DNA of 42,947 nucleotides. Origin: Bacillota bacterium. GTDB lineage: Bacteria; Bacillota; Clostridia; Clostridiales; Clostridiaceae. The translations under genes and the position numbers were made by a program. The notes beneath the pieces are model-generated. The model was given only the letters and a program-made list of their open reading frames with translations. It was not told the origin of the DNA and made no database searches. The stretch spans positions 1 to 42,947 of the forward strand of contig JAUZPI010000037.1 in the NCBI GenBank assembly GCA_030706015.1, in the 5' to 3' direction. This document shows, one piece after another, positions 23,887-32,186 of the stretch (positions are counted from its first letter, which is position 1; each line of letters begins with the position of its first letter).

Positions 23887-25065
23887 TTGAAAAAGTTCAC
23901 AGTTTATAGTTCATACTTTGACTTAGATATAATAGCTGAAGCATTTTTGAAGGTTTTTGACAAATCTAATGTAGAACTTAAGGAAAATAAGCAGAATGTC
24001 CTTGTTAATTATATAGAAGGAACTAGGGAAACTGAAATTACATTTAATATTGTTACTAGTATTACAAAGGAATTAGATTTTTACAATATGAAAAAAGGTA
24101 TGCATAACTTTTTTCAGCAGATTCCAGCTAAGAATGAGGACATAAAAAATAAGCTTTTGTTGAAAATAGATGCTTTAAAAACAGCTATAGGTGTAGTTTG
24201 TGAAGTGGATATATCAGAAGAAGTATATAATAAAATTTTAGCTGTTGTAAAGGCTTTAGATGGAATAGTACTACGAGATGATGGAGCTTTGTTGGATTTT
24301 AGTGGCAAATTGATATTAAATACAGAAGGTATTTCAGAGGTAGAGGATTTTGTAATAACTAATAATAGAACTTTATTTGGTGAAGAGATTATTATAAGAC
24401 ATGATGCTGTAAAGAGGAAAGAAAAAAATGAAAGATTTTTAATGGAATTAGATTTTCCTGTTAATACAGATTTGCCTGTTATAGTAGGAGAAGAGGATGC
24501 TAAAATAAGAAGTAAGAAGGAAATTGCAAAAAGAGCCATAGCATTGTGTTTAGTTGGAGTTAAGGCAGAGGGCATTTTGCGTGGTGAAAGGAAGGAAAAG
24601 GTCAGGGAACTAGTAGCACAAATCATTGAACAATACGATGCGTTAGATTACCTATCACCACAGGAACTTGAATTTATTAATAAAGAAAGTCCATCGAAAG
24701 AAGATTGTATCCAATTTGCTTGGAGATATGAAGCATATTGGGTATTGCTATGGGCTTTAAAACATGTAAAGAGACTTGAGATTCCAAATAAAACTTGTGA
24801 TATAAGTAAGGCGGTTTATATTTTAAGCAGAATGAAGAGTCTAGGAGACTTTTTAAGTAATTCTCAATTAAGATATGCAAGAGAGATACTAGATGAAGCT
24901 GATTTAATATATAGATATGACTGGGTATGTGTAGAGGCAAGACTTAAAGGCCTAGAGGTTCCAGGTAATATAAATAGTGATGTAGTTACGGAAAGGCATA
25001 AAGCACTAAACTGGCTTATAAGTTATCTTAACCAAGATTGGGACGAGGTTAGAACTGATACATAA
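23887..25065 (+). CDS. DUF4272 domain-containing protein
   Basis: The 392-residue protein ends in a DUF4272 domain (about 205-385), recognisable by the sequence KEIAKRAIALCLVGVKAEG, then DYLSPQELEFINKESPS, and FAWRYEAYWVLLWALKHVKRLEIPNKTCD. The N-terminal half (about 1-195) is a separate alpha/beta region starting KKFTVYSSYFDLDIIAEAF. It has no membrane segment or signal. DUF4272 has no established activity; it is common in firmicutes and often near immunity or secretion loci, but nothing of the kind is adjacent here. The start is TTG, eleven bases after GGAAGGA; the ATG nearby is out of frame. Confidence 0.82.
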   Translation: MKKFTVYSSYFDLDIIAEAFLKVFDKSNVELKENKQNVLVNYIEGTRETEITFNIVTSITKELDFYNMKKGMHNFFQQIPAKNEDIKNKLLLKIDALKTAIGVVCEVDISEEVYNKILAVVKALDGIVLRDDGALLDFSGKLILNTEGISEVEDFVITNNRTLFGEEIIIRHDAVKRKEKNERFLMELDFPVNTDLPVIVGEEDAKIRSKKEIAKRAIALCLVGVKAEGILRGERKEKVRELVAQIIEQYDALDYLSPQELEFINKESPSKEDCIQFAWRYEAYWVLLWALKHVKRLEIPNKTCDISKAVYILSRMKSLGDFLSNSQLRYAREILDEADLIYRYDWVCVEARLKGLEVPGNINSDVVTERHKALNWLISYLNQDWDEVRTDT

Positions 25066-25188
25066 TTCCAAATGAGGTGATGATAGTATTAAAAAGTGGT
25101 CAGAAAATTTAAATAAAAGAGGACAATGTATTTACATAAGTTGGAAAGTATTATAAAATATAATATGTAAGGTGTAAGGTTTACACCA

Positions 25189-25225
25189 AAATAATAAGGC
25201 AGATATAAAGCCTTATTATTTTTTC
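25189..25225 (+). terminator. Terminator downstream of the DUF4272 gene
   Basis: Perfect arms AATAATAAGGC and GCCTTATTATT with a T-run after them, 125 bases after the stop codon. The interval 25066-25374 otherwise holds only a ten-codon frame behind GAGGTGATG (about 25080-25112), too short to call. Confidence 0.85.
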
Positions 25226-25374
25226 TTCTATGTGGTAAAATGAGTAAAAAAAGGATTGTTCTGACGGGAGGATGAGCATATTTCAAAAATAAAGATTAGA
25301 AAATGCCGTGACATTTTATGTAATGTAAACTTAGATTTAATTTATTAATTATGGGTAAATGGGGGAGATTATAT

Positions 25375-25926
25375 ATGCATAAGGAAAGTATAGATACATA
25401 CTTGAAGTTTGTGGAACCATACTATGATGATAAGGAGCCAGGTTACAATTTTAGTCATATTGAAAGGATTACTAGCCGGCTTGAAATGTTATCTCAGGGA
25501 GCAGAGGAGCATATAAACTATTCTCTTTTGAATTTTATTGCTTGTTTCCACGGGCTAACTGACAAAATAAGCGAAGATTTAAACTTTAAAGAGGCTACTA
25601 TAGGTTTCTTAAGAGATCTTGGCTGGACTGAAAATGAAATTGATAATGGTCTTATACTATTAGACAGACATCTTAAAGATCCAAGACTAATTGAGGAGAA
25701 AATAGTGCATGATGCAAATTATATGGATTTATTAGGTCCTTTAGGAATTGCCAAGGCATTTACTACTGGAGGTGCAAGAGGACAATGTATTCAAGAGAGT
25801 GCAGATATCTTCGAATACGAATATTTAGATACCATAGAGTTTAAGACAACAAATGGTCAAAAACTGAGCTTCGGTGGAAGGCAGTACGCCAAGGAATTCT
25901 TAAAGGAATTAAGAGAAAGTATATAA
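25375..25926 (+). CDS. HD-superfamily-like protein with altered HD doublet
   Basis: The 183-residue protein follows the YedJ/YfbR-type HD phosphohydrolase pattern: first metal His in YNFSHIERI, a helical core, LILLDRHL, and KIVHDANYMDLLGPLGIAKAF, equivalent to the usual DADxLDxxGAxGIxRxF. However, the defining His-Asp doublet is His-Gly (ACFHGLTD) and DAD is DAN, so the metal site is probably weakened or lost. It is cytoplasmic. The start is the ATG at 25375, behind GGGGGAG; an upstream ATG would leave that site inside the frame. A terminator follows closely. Enzymatic activity is doubtful. Confidence 0.78.
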   Translation: MHKESIDTYLKFVEPYYDDKEPGYNFSHIERITSRLEMLSQGAEEHINYSLLNFIACFHGLTDKISEDLNFKEATIGFLRDLGWTENEIDNGLILLDRHLKDPRLIEEKIVHDANYMDLLGPLGIAKAFTTGGARGQCIQESADIFEYEYLDTIEFKTTNGQKLSFGGRQYAKEFLKELRESI

Positions 25927-25935
25927 GGAAAAGGG

Positions 25936-25965
25936 AAAAAGGCTTACCAGTGGGTGAGCCTTTTT
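25936..25965. terminator. Bidirectional terminator
   Basis: Arms AAAAAGGCTTACC and GGGTGAGCCTTTTT (one wobble) with a three-base loop lie between the convergent HD-like and carbonic anhydrase genes, ten bases after the first stop codon. Confidence 0.9.
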
Positions 25966-25978
25966 AAATGAGATTACG

Positions 25979-26695
25979 CTACCAATGTGGATTTTTTAGG
26001 TTTTCCGGGTCACAGGCTAGGCCGCAGCTACAGCGTAAGGCACCAAACATTAAGGAATAAGCGCCAGAAAACTCCTTGTTTATTAGCTGCACCTGTTCTG
26101 CAAACTCAGCTTGGGTTGTAGGAACAGAACCAAGTTTATCAGCTTTTTCCTGAGTATCAACTAAAATTCCTGAAGGAACAAAACGATTTGAAGCAAGCTT
26201 AACTCCTCCGGTCACTATAGCACCATTAGAAATATAACTGCCTTTACCGATAACTGCATTAAACACAATGGCATTAAAGCCAACAAATACATTGTTATCT
26301 AATTTACATGGTCCATGAATAATAGACCCATGAGCGCAGGTAACATTTTTACCTATAAAGATTGAATATTGAATATCTTCCACCAGTACTCTTCCTTCTT
26401 TTAATCCATGAAGAATAACACCATCCTGTAGATTTGTATTGTCACCAATGAAGAAGGGAGTTCCTTCATCTGCTCGGATAGTTACATTACAAGCTAAAAA
26501 TACATTTTTACATATAGTAACGTCACCAATAACAGAGGAAAAAGGGCCAATAAAGGTGGAGGCATCTATAGTAGGTAAATTGCTTTTTAAATTAAAACTA
26601 GTTGATGGATTTTTGCCGATAAAATGAACATATAAATTTAGGGGACCAGTAGGTTTACTGCTATAACTAACTTCCATTGGTTTTGATTTACGCAT
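25979..26695 (-). CDS. Gamma-class carbonic anhydrase
   Basis: The 238-residue protein is a left-handed beta-helix of hexapeptide repeats (about 45-185) followed by a C-terminal helix. The Cam-type active-site residues are in place: Arg and Asp in TIRADEGTPF, Gln and Asp in NLQDGVILHG with the first zinc His, and the two further zinc His in CAHGSIIHGP. It should hydrate CO2 to bicarbonate, probably in the cytoplasm, since there is no signal peptide. The short Cys-rich tail (RCSCGLACD) is unusual for the family. ATG follows TGGAGGG. The AbrB-type regulator gene lies 48 bases upstream on the same strand. Confidence 0.9.
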   Translation of the reverse strand: MRKSKPMEVSYSSKPTGPLNLYVHFIGKNPSTSFNLKSNLPTIDASTFIGPFSSVIGDVTICKNVFLACNVTIRADEGTPFFIGDNTNLQDGVILHGLKEGRVLVEDIQYSIFIGKNVTCAHGSIIHGPCKLDNNVFVGFNAIVFNAVIGKGSYISNGAIVTGGVKLASNRFVPSGILVDTQEKADKLGSVPTTQAEFAEQVQLINKEFSGAYSLMFGALRCSCGLACDPENLKNPHW

Positions 26696-26743
26696 TATTA
26701 ACCCTCCATGAGATTAAATTAAAAATGGATACCTCTACACGCG

Positions 26744-26995
26744 TCATTTGTTATCTATTAAGTCTGATAAACAGTGCTTACAGATAAGTTGTTTTTTGAA
26801 ATTTGATAAATTTTCTATACTGCCGCAAAATATACAGCCTGTGGAATAGCGTTTTACAATTATGGATTTTTCTCTTTCGTTAACAAAGACCTCCACGAAA
26901 TCACCTTCATCAATGTATAGCTGCTGCCGTACTTCCTTTGGTATCACTATTCTGCCAAGGTTATCTACCTTTCTAACAATACTGGTTGATTTCAT
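26744..26995 (-). CDS. AbrB/SpoVT-family transcriptional regulator with zinc ribbon
   Basis: The first 52 residues form the swapped-hairpin DNA-binding domain typical of AbrB (IVRKVDNLGRIVIPKEVRQ, then VEVFVNEREKSIIVKR). The C-terminus carries CIFCG and CKHC pairs separated by 20 residues, a zinc ribbon seen in many clostridial AbrB proteins. It should be a dimeric or tetrameric transition-state regulator. At 83 residues it has the usual length for that group. A GGAG site lies ten bases before the ATG. Whether it controls the carbonic anhydrase gene just downstream is not shown. Confidence 0.92.
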   Translation of the reverse strand: MKSTSIVRKVDNLGRIVIPKEVRQQLYIDEGDFVEVFVNEREKSIIVKRYSTGCIFCGSIENLSNFKKQLICKHCLSDLIDNK

Positions 26996-27194
26996 ATCAA
27001 TTCCACACTCCTAAAAATACAATATCTATTATTTAATAAAAATTATATGTGAGAATAAAAGATAAATTCCGTGTTTGAGGGAAAATAGGAAAAAAAAGTA
27101 TATGTAGTGATAAAAATGTTTCATAATTTCATGCTGTGAATATATCCCAGATGAGTGGAATATGAATAGATATATTTATATGGAGGAGAATTCT

Positions 27195-27392
27195 ATGGAA
27201 GAAGGTAACAAGGTTAAAGCCTGCCCAATCTGCGGTTGCACCGAAATTGGTCAAGGTAAGCTGACAGGATACAGCAAGATGATGCCCCTGCACACCATAT
27301 TTTCCAATGGTTCTGATGTAATTGCGGATATATGTTTAGAGTGTGGACATATAATTTCTATGAGGGTTACTAGACCGGACAAATTCAAATAA
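27195..27392 (+). CDS. Small zinc-ribbon protein (65 aa)
   Basis: Two CxxC pairs, ACPICGCTEIGQG at the start and CLECGHII near the end, define a zinc ribbon about 40 residues apart. The region between is mixed (LTGYSKMMPLHTIFSNGSDVIA). Relatives in clostridia are often labelled as TFIIIB-like by similarity of the ribbon only; a transcription role is not established. The start is the ATG at 27195, behind GGAGGAGAATTCT; the upstream ATG lacks a site. It is a single gene. Confidence 0.8.
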   Translation: MEEGNKVKACPICGCTEIGQGKLTGYSKMMPLHTIFSNGSDVIADICLECGHIISMRVTRPDKFK

Positions 27393-27401
27393 TAATATTT
27401 T

Positions 27402-27433
27402 TAGGCTTACATAATGCAGTAGGCCTTTTTGTT
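27402..27433 (+). terminator. Terminator after the zinc-ribbon gene
   Basis: Arms AGGCTTAC and GTAGGCCT pair with one wobble around an eight-base loop and are followed by TTTTTG. Confidence 0.7.
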
Positions 27434-27553
27434 TTGTAGTAATTATAAATTAGAATTTGGCATATGTTGCTATAGTAAATATTCTTTAAGATTTAGGAAT
27501 AATGTGCTAAAATTATAATCAATTAACAGAATAAATAGCAAGGATGGTGTAAT

Positions 27554-28045
27554 ATGATAACAATCGGTGAGGCCAAGATATCTGAGGCGGAGGAAATCAA
27601 GAAACTACTAAATTATGTGTGGGTAGATACTTATAGGGATCTGTTCTCAGATGAAACGATAAGGTTTATAACCGAAGAAGGACAAAGCTGTCATAATTTA
27701 AAATTAGAAATTGAAAATTCAGACTTATTATTTACTGTGGCAAAATATAATTCTGAAAGAATAGTAGGCCTATCAACTGCAGAGAAAAAGGATGATGGGA
27801 TATTTTTAAAAAGGCTTTATGTTCATCCCGACTTTCAAAGACAAGGAATAGGAATAAGTCTTTTGATTCATGTCTTGGATAATTTTAAAAATGCTGCAGC
27901 TATTTATTTAGAGGCTGAAGAGAATAACACAAAAGGAATAAACTTTTATAAAAAATATGATTTCGAGGTCATAGATACTAAACAATATAATTTAAAAGGA
28001 GATAAATTTAGCACATTACTTATGAAAAAATTAGTTTCAAATTAA
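27554..28045 (+). CDS. GNAT-family N-acetyltransferase
   Basis: The 163-residue protein has the GNAT fold: helix 1-2 region EEIKKLLNYVWVDTYRDLF, strand FTVAKYNSERIVGLSTAEK, the acetyl-CoA loop LKRLYVHPDFQRQGIGISLL (matching R/Q-x-x-G-x-G/A) and the final NNTKGINFYKKYDFEVIDT. It transfers an acetyl group to an unknown amine. The gene is followed after 20 bases by a methyltransferase gene, so the two probably form an operon that modifies small molecules or proteins. The ATG has AGGATGG seven bases upstream. Confidence 0.9.
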   Translation: MITIGEAKISEAEEIKKLLNYVWVDTYRDLFSDETIRFITEEGQSCHNLKLEIENSDLLFTVAKYNSERIVGLSTAEKKDDGIFLKRLYVHPDFQRQGIGISLLIHVLDNFKNAAAIYLEAEENNTKGINFYKKYDFEVIDTKQYNLKGDKFSTLLMKKLVSN

Positions 28046-28065
28046 TTGTTGTGGAGGGAATTACT

Positions 28066-28839
28066 ATGAGAAACAATGTGTCGGATTTTTATAATAATTT
28101 AGCTTCAGAGTATAAATCCATTTTTAAGGATTGGGATTATTCAGTTAAATGGCAGGCTGATTGTATAGATAACATTATTATGCCTCAAATTTATACGCAA
28201 AGAAATCATACGGAGATATTAGACTGCTCATGCGGAATTGGTACTCAAGCTATAGGGCTTGCACTTTTGGGTTACAAGGTTCATGCCTCTGACTTAAGCA
28301 TTAAGGAAATTGAAAGGGCAAAATTAGAAGCGGCCAGGCTTGGAGCTGAACTATCTTTTAGTACGGCTGATTTTCGCACATTGAATAAGCAGATAGAAGG
28401 AACCTTTCATGTGGTCATTTCTTTTGATAATTCTCTTACTCATCTTTTAAAACCAGAGGAATTGCAGGTTACCTTTAATAATATAAATGAGAAATTAGTT
28501 GATAATGGATTATTTGTGGCAAGTATTCGTGATTACGATAAATTTTTAGAAGAAAGGCCTAAAATATTGCCGCCTTACGTTCATGATGATCAAGAAGGCA
28601 GAAGAATAGTGGTACAAGTTTGGGATTGGAATGATGATGATATTTATAAAGTTAATCAATATATAACCAAGCAAGCTGACCAGGAGTGCAGTACTATATG
28701 TAATTCAACCTTTTATAGGGCTATAACCAGAGAAGAAATCAGCGAGAAGCTCAGCACAGCAGGATTTTATAATATTCACTGGATGATGCCAGAGGAAACA
28801 GGCTTCTATCAGCCTATAGTTACCGCTAGAAAGCTTTAA
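28066..28839 (+). CDS. Class I SAM-dependent methyltransferase
   Basis: Motif I is ILDCSCGIGTQAIGLA, followed by motif II HASDLS, motif III SFSTADFRTL and a motif IV-like VVISFDNSLTHL. The fold and the C-terminal half (VVQVWDWNDDDIYKVNQYITK) resemble the small-molecule methyltransferases close to glycine/sarcosine N-methyltransferases, but the substrate is not certain. The start is the ATG at 28066, behind GGAGGGAATTACT, rather than a GTG within that site. It is the second gene of a pair with the GNAT gene. A weak hairpin follows. Confidence 0.88.
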   Translation: MRNNVSDFYNNLASEYKSIFKDWDYSVKWQADCIDNIIMPQIYTQRNHTEILDCSCGIGTQAIGLALLGYKVHASDLSIKEIERAKLEAARLGAELSFSTADFRTLNKQIEGTFHVVISFDNSLTHLLKPEELQVTFNNINEKLVDNGLFVASIRDYDKFLEERPKILPPYVHDDQEGRRIVVQVWDWNDDDIYKVNQYITKQADQECSTICNSTFYRAITREEISEKLSTAGFYNIHWMMPEETGFYQPIVTARKL

Positions 28840-28848
28840 TTATACAGA

Positions 28849-28899
28849 AATTAAAAAAACTAGATATAGATTGCGATTGCTTCTAAACCTAGTTTTCTT
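28849..28899. terminator. Possible terminator between methyltransferase and cold-shock gene
   Basis: AAAACTAG and CTAGTTTT pair across a 25-base loop between two convergent genes. The stem is short for the loop, so this is tentative. Confidence 0.4.
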
Positions 28900-28915
28900 A
28901 ATATTACGAAAGGAT

Positions 28916-29119
28916 CTATAGTTTAACAACGTTTGAAGCTTGAGGACCTTTTGCTCCTTGTTCAACTTCAAATTGTACTTGTTGACCTTCTTCAAGATTC
29001 TTTCTTGCTTCATTTCCTTGGATTGCAGTGAAGTGAACAAAAACGTCATTTTCTCCTTCTACTTCAATAAATCCAAAGCCTTTTTCTGCGTTAAACCATT
29101 TAACTGTACCAGTTTTCAT
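28916..29119 (-). CDS. Cold shock protein (CspA family)
   Basis: The 67-residue protein is a single cold-shock OB-fold with RNP1 (KGFGFIEV) and RNP2 (VFVHFTAI) and the usual MKTGTVKWFNAEKG start. It binds single-stranded RNA and DNA and keeps mRNAs unstructured. ATG follows AGGAGGAAATTA. About 90 bases of AT-rich leader precede it; the segment TGCTAATAT near 29196-29204 (minus strand) could be an extended -10. Whether it responds to cold cannot be told from sequence. Confidence 0.97.
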   Translation of the reverse strand: MKTGTVKWFNAEKGFGFIEVEGENDVFVHFTAIQGNEARKNLEEGQQVQFEVEQGAKGPQASNVVKL

Positions 29120-29226
29120 TAATTTCCTCCTGAGATAAACACCTAAAAATTGATATCTTAAATTTCATATCTAATGTGTTATCTTTATTCTATATTAGCA
29201 TAGCACAATAATGGAAAATTAACAAA

Positions 29227-29574
29227 TTAATTTTGTTGTTTATCCTGTTTGCCAGATTTCTTTAAATCTCTTGTAACTTCAATTAGTCTGTTGTCATTAT
29301 ACTCTGCTTTCATAGATAGATTATTAATGTCCATTCTAAGTCTATCCACTTTCTCATCAATACCGTCCAACTTGTCACCAAAATCACCAGATTGATTTGA
29401 TTCCTTTGAGGAGTCCTGGGATTTAGAGGATAAATCCTGGTGCATTTGCTCGCCCAGTTTTTTTATATCATCCTTTATTGATGATAATTCATTTTTTAAA
29501 TCAGTTTCAGTCTGCTTTATACTTTGTATTTCAATACAAACTTTGCCCATTAGTTCAACCATTTTATCTTCCAT
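29227..29574 (-). CDS. Coiled-coil hypothetical protein (115 aa)
   Basis: Two helical heptad-like stretches (about 5-45, IEIQSIKQTETDLKNELSSIKDDI, and about 68-108, KLDGIDEKVDRLRMDINNLS) flank a polar Ser/Gln-rich middle. It has no membrane segment or catalytic motif. ATG follows AAAGGAGTG. The gene sits 107 bases upstream of the cold-shock gene on the same strand. The pattern is like many small clostridial coiled-coil proteins of unknown role. Confidence 0.75.
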   Translation of the reverse strand: MEDKMVELMGKVCIEIQSIKQTETDLKNELSSIKDDIKKLGEQMHQDLSSKSQDSSKESNQSGDFGDKLDGIDEKVDRLRMDINNLSMKAEYNDNRLIEVTRDLKKSGKQDKQQN

Positions 29575-29708
29575 TAATAAGCACTCCTTTACCTACAATA
29601 AAATCTATTTTATTATTATACTAATATATAATTCCAAGTAATCAGTTTGACTATTCAGGGTATTAGCAATAAAATTGATATATGTTTTACAATATGAGGA
29701 GGTCCTAA

Positions 29709-29924
29709 ATGATAAAAATTATACTGGTATTAGCAGCATTAATAGTTGTTTATATTTTATATCATGAAATAGTTAAAAAATTTCACTTTAAGTGTCCTAA
29801 TTGTGGTCATAGCTTTAAGGCGAAAGAATATCAATTGATGTTTACAGTTCATGCTAGTACAAAACACTATATAAAATGTCCAAAGTGTAAAAAGAGAGCA
29901 TTTATGGAGCAAATTAGAGACTAA
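29709..29924 (+). CDS. Membrane-anchored zinc-ribbon protein (71 aa)
   Basis: One N-terminal membrane segment (about 2-18, IKIILVLAALIVVYILY) is followed by a zinc ribbon with CPNCGHSF and CPKCKK pairs about 28 residues apart. The ribbon lies on the cytoplasmic or outer face depending on orientation, which I cannot decide. ATG follows GAGGAGGTC. A terminator follows at once, so it is a single-gene unit. Confidence 0.8.
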   Translation: MIKIILVLAALIVVYILYHEIVKKFHFKCPNCGHSFKAKEYQLMFTVHASTKHYIKCPKCKKRAFMEQIRD

Positions 29925-29931
29925 AACAGCT

Positions 29932-29970
29932 ATCCTAAGTCTAATAAATTAATGACTTGGGATTTTTTGT
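29932..29970 (+). terminator. Terminator after the membrane zinc-ribbon gene
   Basis: Arms ATCCTAAGTC and GACTTGGGAT (one wobble) with a 12-base loop and a following T-run. Confidence 0.85.
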
Positions 29971-30013
29971 TTTGTGACTTCTGAAAATTATATTTAAAAA
30001 TGTTTATTTATGA

Positions 30014-30038
30014 GTAAACAAATCAAGAATGTGTTTAC
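30014..30038 (+). promoter_or_regulatory. Inverted repeat upstream of the DUF2087 gene
   Basis: GTAAACA (30014-30020) and TGTTTAC (30032-30038) form a perfect 7-bp dyad with an 11-base spacer, about 60 bases before the ATG. It has the look of an operator for a dimeric regulator, perhaps the downstream protein itself; this is inference. Confidence 0.4.
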
Positions 30039-30096
30039 AAATATCTATCAATGTAATATAATTACATTAATAAATGGAATAAAGAGGAGCAGAGTT

Positions 30097-30864
30097 ATGG
30101 ATACATCTCAATTATTTTGGAGTTCATCAATAGAGGATATAAAAAAAGGATATATCTATGATGAAAAAACTGAGGAATATAAATGCCTGATGTGCGGAGA
30201 AGCCTATGAGAGGGGGATTATTTATAAGGATGCTGAAAGATTGTGTGATGCAGAAAAGTATATGAAACTGCATATTAAAAGAGCACATAATTCTGTTTTT
30301 CACTATCTTATTAATATGAATAAAAGATATACAGGGCTCACAGAAGTACAGCAGGAATTGTTAACGCTATTTAAAGAAGGTATTTCTGATAAGGAAATTG
30401 CTGACAAGCTTCAAGGCAGTTCTTCTACTATAAGAAATCACAGATTCAAGCTGAGAGAAAAAGAAAAACAAGCCAAAGTATTTCTGGCGATAATGGGGCT
30501 TTTACTGCAGGAGGATACTGAGGAAATCAATGATTCAAAGAAAAAATTAATAGATATTCACAAGGAGGCAACCATGATAGATGAAAGATATGCTATTACT
30601 GAAGAGGAAAGGCTAAAAACCATAGAGACTTATTTTGATGAAAAAGGATATATTACTAAATTTCCATCTAAGGCTAAGAAAAAGATAATTGTACTTCAGG
30701 AGATAGTAAAAAAATTCTCAAAGAATCAACAGTATTCTGAAAAAGAGATAAATGAAACATTAAAGCAGATACATGAGGATTATGTAACTATAAGACGCTC
30801 TCTCATAGAGTACGGTTTTATGAAAAGAACCGATGACTGCAGCAGTTATTGGGTAAATAATTAA
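30097..30864 (+). CDS. DUF2087 domain regulator with LuxR-like helix-turn-helix
   Basis: The start is the ATG at 30097, seven bases after GAGGAG. An N-terminal region has CLMCGEAYERG and a His pair (KLHIKRAHN) that may bind zinc. It is followed by a LuxR-like helix-turn-helix (LTEVQQELLTLFKEGISDKEIADKLQGSSSTIRNH, about 80-125). The C-terminal DUF2087 domain (about 175-253) is clear from YFDEKGYITKFPSKAKKKI and the ending HEDYVTIRRSLIEYGFMKR...YW. The layout of such proteins suggests a transcription regulator, often of stress or antibiotic responses. A dyad lies upstream. The next methyltransferase gene has its own promoter. Confidence 0.85.
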   Translation: MDTSQLFWSSSIEDIKKGYIYDEKTEEYKCLMCGEAYERGIIYKDAERLCDAEKYMKLHIKRAHNSVFHYLINMNKRYTGLTEVQQELLTLFKEGISDKEIADKLQGSSSTIRNHRFKLREKEKQAKVFLAIMGLLLQEDTEEINDSKKKLIDIHKEATMIDERYAITEEERLKTIETYFDEKGYITKFPSKAKKKIIVLQEIVKKFSKNQQYSEKEINETLKQIHEDYVTIRRSLIEYGFMKRTDDCSSYWVNN

Positions 30865-30882
30865 AATAATTCTTTGATTATT

Positions 30883-30910
30883 TTGAAAATTAATGCAAAT
30901 GTGATATAAT
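30883..30910 (+). promoter_or_regulatory. Promoter for the methyltransferase gene at 30991
   Basis: TTGAAA (30883-30888) and TATAAT (30905-30910) are 16 bp apart, 80 bases before the ATG. Confidence 0.6.
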
Positions 30911-30990
30911 AATAGTATATAGATAGGTATAATAAGAGAAAAGAAGGGTGCACTGATTTTAGGGAAAATACATTATGAGGGGGATTGGGT

Positions 30991-31773
30991 ATGGCTATTG
31001 ATTTTCAGGATGGAAAGAATAGATGCTTATATGCTGCTAGAAAGGCTGACCGGGATTGGAAGGCTTTAATTAAAGAATATGTTCAAGTTGAAGGCAAGGA
31101 TGTATTAGATTTAGGCTGTGGAGGAGGCATATACTCACAGGCACTTTCAGAATTAGGAGCTAAATCTGTAACCGCTATGGATTATTCTTCTGAAATGCTA
31201 AAAGGGGCGAAAGATAACTGCAAAGATTACAGCAATATAAGCTTTGCTCAAGGTGATGCCTATGATACGGGACTTAAGGACAGCAGCTTTGATATAGTAC
31301 TTCAGCGTGCATTAATACACCATATTGTACATTTAGAAAAATGTTTTAAAGAAGCGGCAAGAATATTAAAGCCGGATGGAATATTTATTGTGCAGGATCG
31401 TACTCCAAAAGATTGTTTAATAGCAGGTGATGTTAATCATATAAGAGGGTATTTTTTCGAAAAGTTTCCTAAATTAGCTCAAAAAGAAACTGATAGGAGA
31501 CATAAGGGCGAGACTGTACAATATAAATTATCCAAGGCTGGATTAAGACTTATAGAGGAAATTAAATTTTGGGAAATAAGAAAAGAGTATTCTAATTTCG
31601 AAGAATTGGCAGAGGATTTAAAAAATCGAACTGGCAGATCCATATTATTTGAATTAACAGATGATGAGCTAAATGAACTAGTAGCTTATATTTGGTCGAA
31701 ATTGAAGGATAGAGACTCGCAGGAAATCAAGGAATCGGATAGATGGAGTATTTGGATTGCTAAAAAGAAATAG
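30991..31773 (+). CDS. Class I SAM-dependent methyltransferase
   Basis: Motif I is VLDLGCGGGIYSQALSELGA, followed by TAMDYSSEMLKGAK, AQGDAYDTGL and VLQRALIHHI, an order typical of UbiE/Methyltransf_11 enzymes. The C-terminal half (about 165-255) is a helical cap, with KFWEIRKEYSNFEELAEDL, as in small-molecule methyltransferases. Substrate is unknown. ATG 30991 is taken because GAGGGGG lies eight bases before it; a TTG two codons upstream is too close. A promoter upstream and a terminator downstream make it monocistronic. Confidence 0.9.
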   Translation: MAIDFQDGKNRCLYAARKADRDWKALIKEYVQVEGKDVLDLGCGGGIYSQALSELGAKSVTAMDYSSEMLKGAKDNCKDYSNISFAQGDAYDTGLKDSSFDIVLQRALIHHIVHLEKCFKEAARILKPDGIFIVQDRTPKDCLIAGDVNHIRGYFFEKFPKLAQKETDRRHKGETVQYKLSKAGLRLIEEIKFWEIRKEYSNFEELAEDLKNRTGRSILFELTDDELNELVAYIWSKLKDRDSQEIKESDRWSIWIAKKK

Positions 31774-31783
31774 TGATGTTATA

Positions 31784-31830
31784 GAAAAGAACAGTTTTTA
31801 TTCAGAATTGAATAATGGCTGTTCTTTTTA
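31784..31830 (+). terminator. Terminator after the methyltransferase gene
   Basis: Arms AAAAGAACAG and CTGTTCTTTT enclose a loop with an inner TTATTC/GAATAA stem and are followed by more T residues. Confidence 0.85.
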
Positions 31831-32186
31831 TATTAAACTATATTCAGAGTTTAAGTTGTAAGATATTGCAACATGTGTGATATAACGTAGGATAAATAAC
31901 TATATGGTATAGGTTAGAGGGACAAGGTGTATATTACAGTTAATGTATTGAATTTATTAAATGTAAAATAGTTTTAAAATATTTCCTAACTCATTAGGTA
32001 GATAAAGCTTTGTATGGTATAATTTAAATTGTTGAAATATTGTTATAATTATTTTTGCGTTATAATAATTCATTTATATATTTATTGAAATAAGGAAAAA
32101 TAACCTTAGACAGAAGGATAGAGTTCTAAGCTTTATGGTAAGTTTTGAACCCTTAAACGCTTTAGAGAAATTTAGGAGGAGTCTTC
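31831..32186 (+). other. Long AT-rich leader region of the TagO-like gene
   Basis: No reading frame here has a ribosome binding site. Several TATAAT sequences (for example 32016-32021 and 32062-32067) could serve as -10 elements, but none has a good -35 at the right distance. A short dyad CCTAA/TTAGG lies near 31985-32001. The last 90 bases are less AT-rich and end in the GGAGGAG site of the TagO-like gene; they may form an untranslated leader, but I recognise no riboswitch class. Confidence 0.5.

Noticed and set aside
24114..24626. 170-codon frame opposite the DUF4272 gene
   Set aside because: It is the reverse shadow of a well-supported gene and has Ser/Leu-rich composition typical of such shadows.
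25079..25165. Remnant of a small gene after the DUF4272 gene
   Set aside because: A GAGGTGATG site is followed by only ten codons in the start frame and by a 22-codon frame without a usable start; too little to call.
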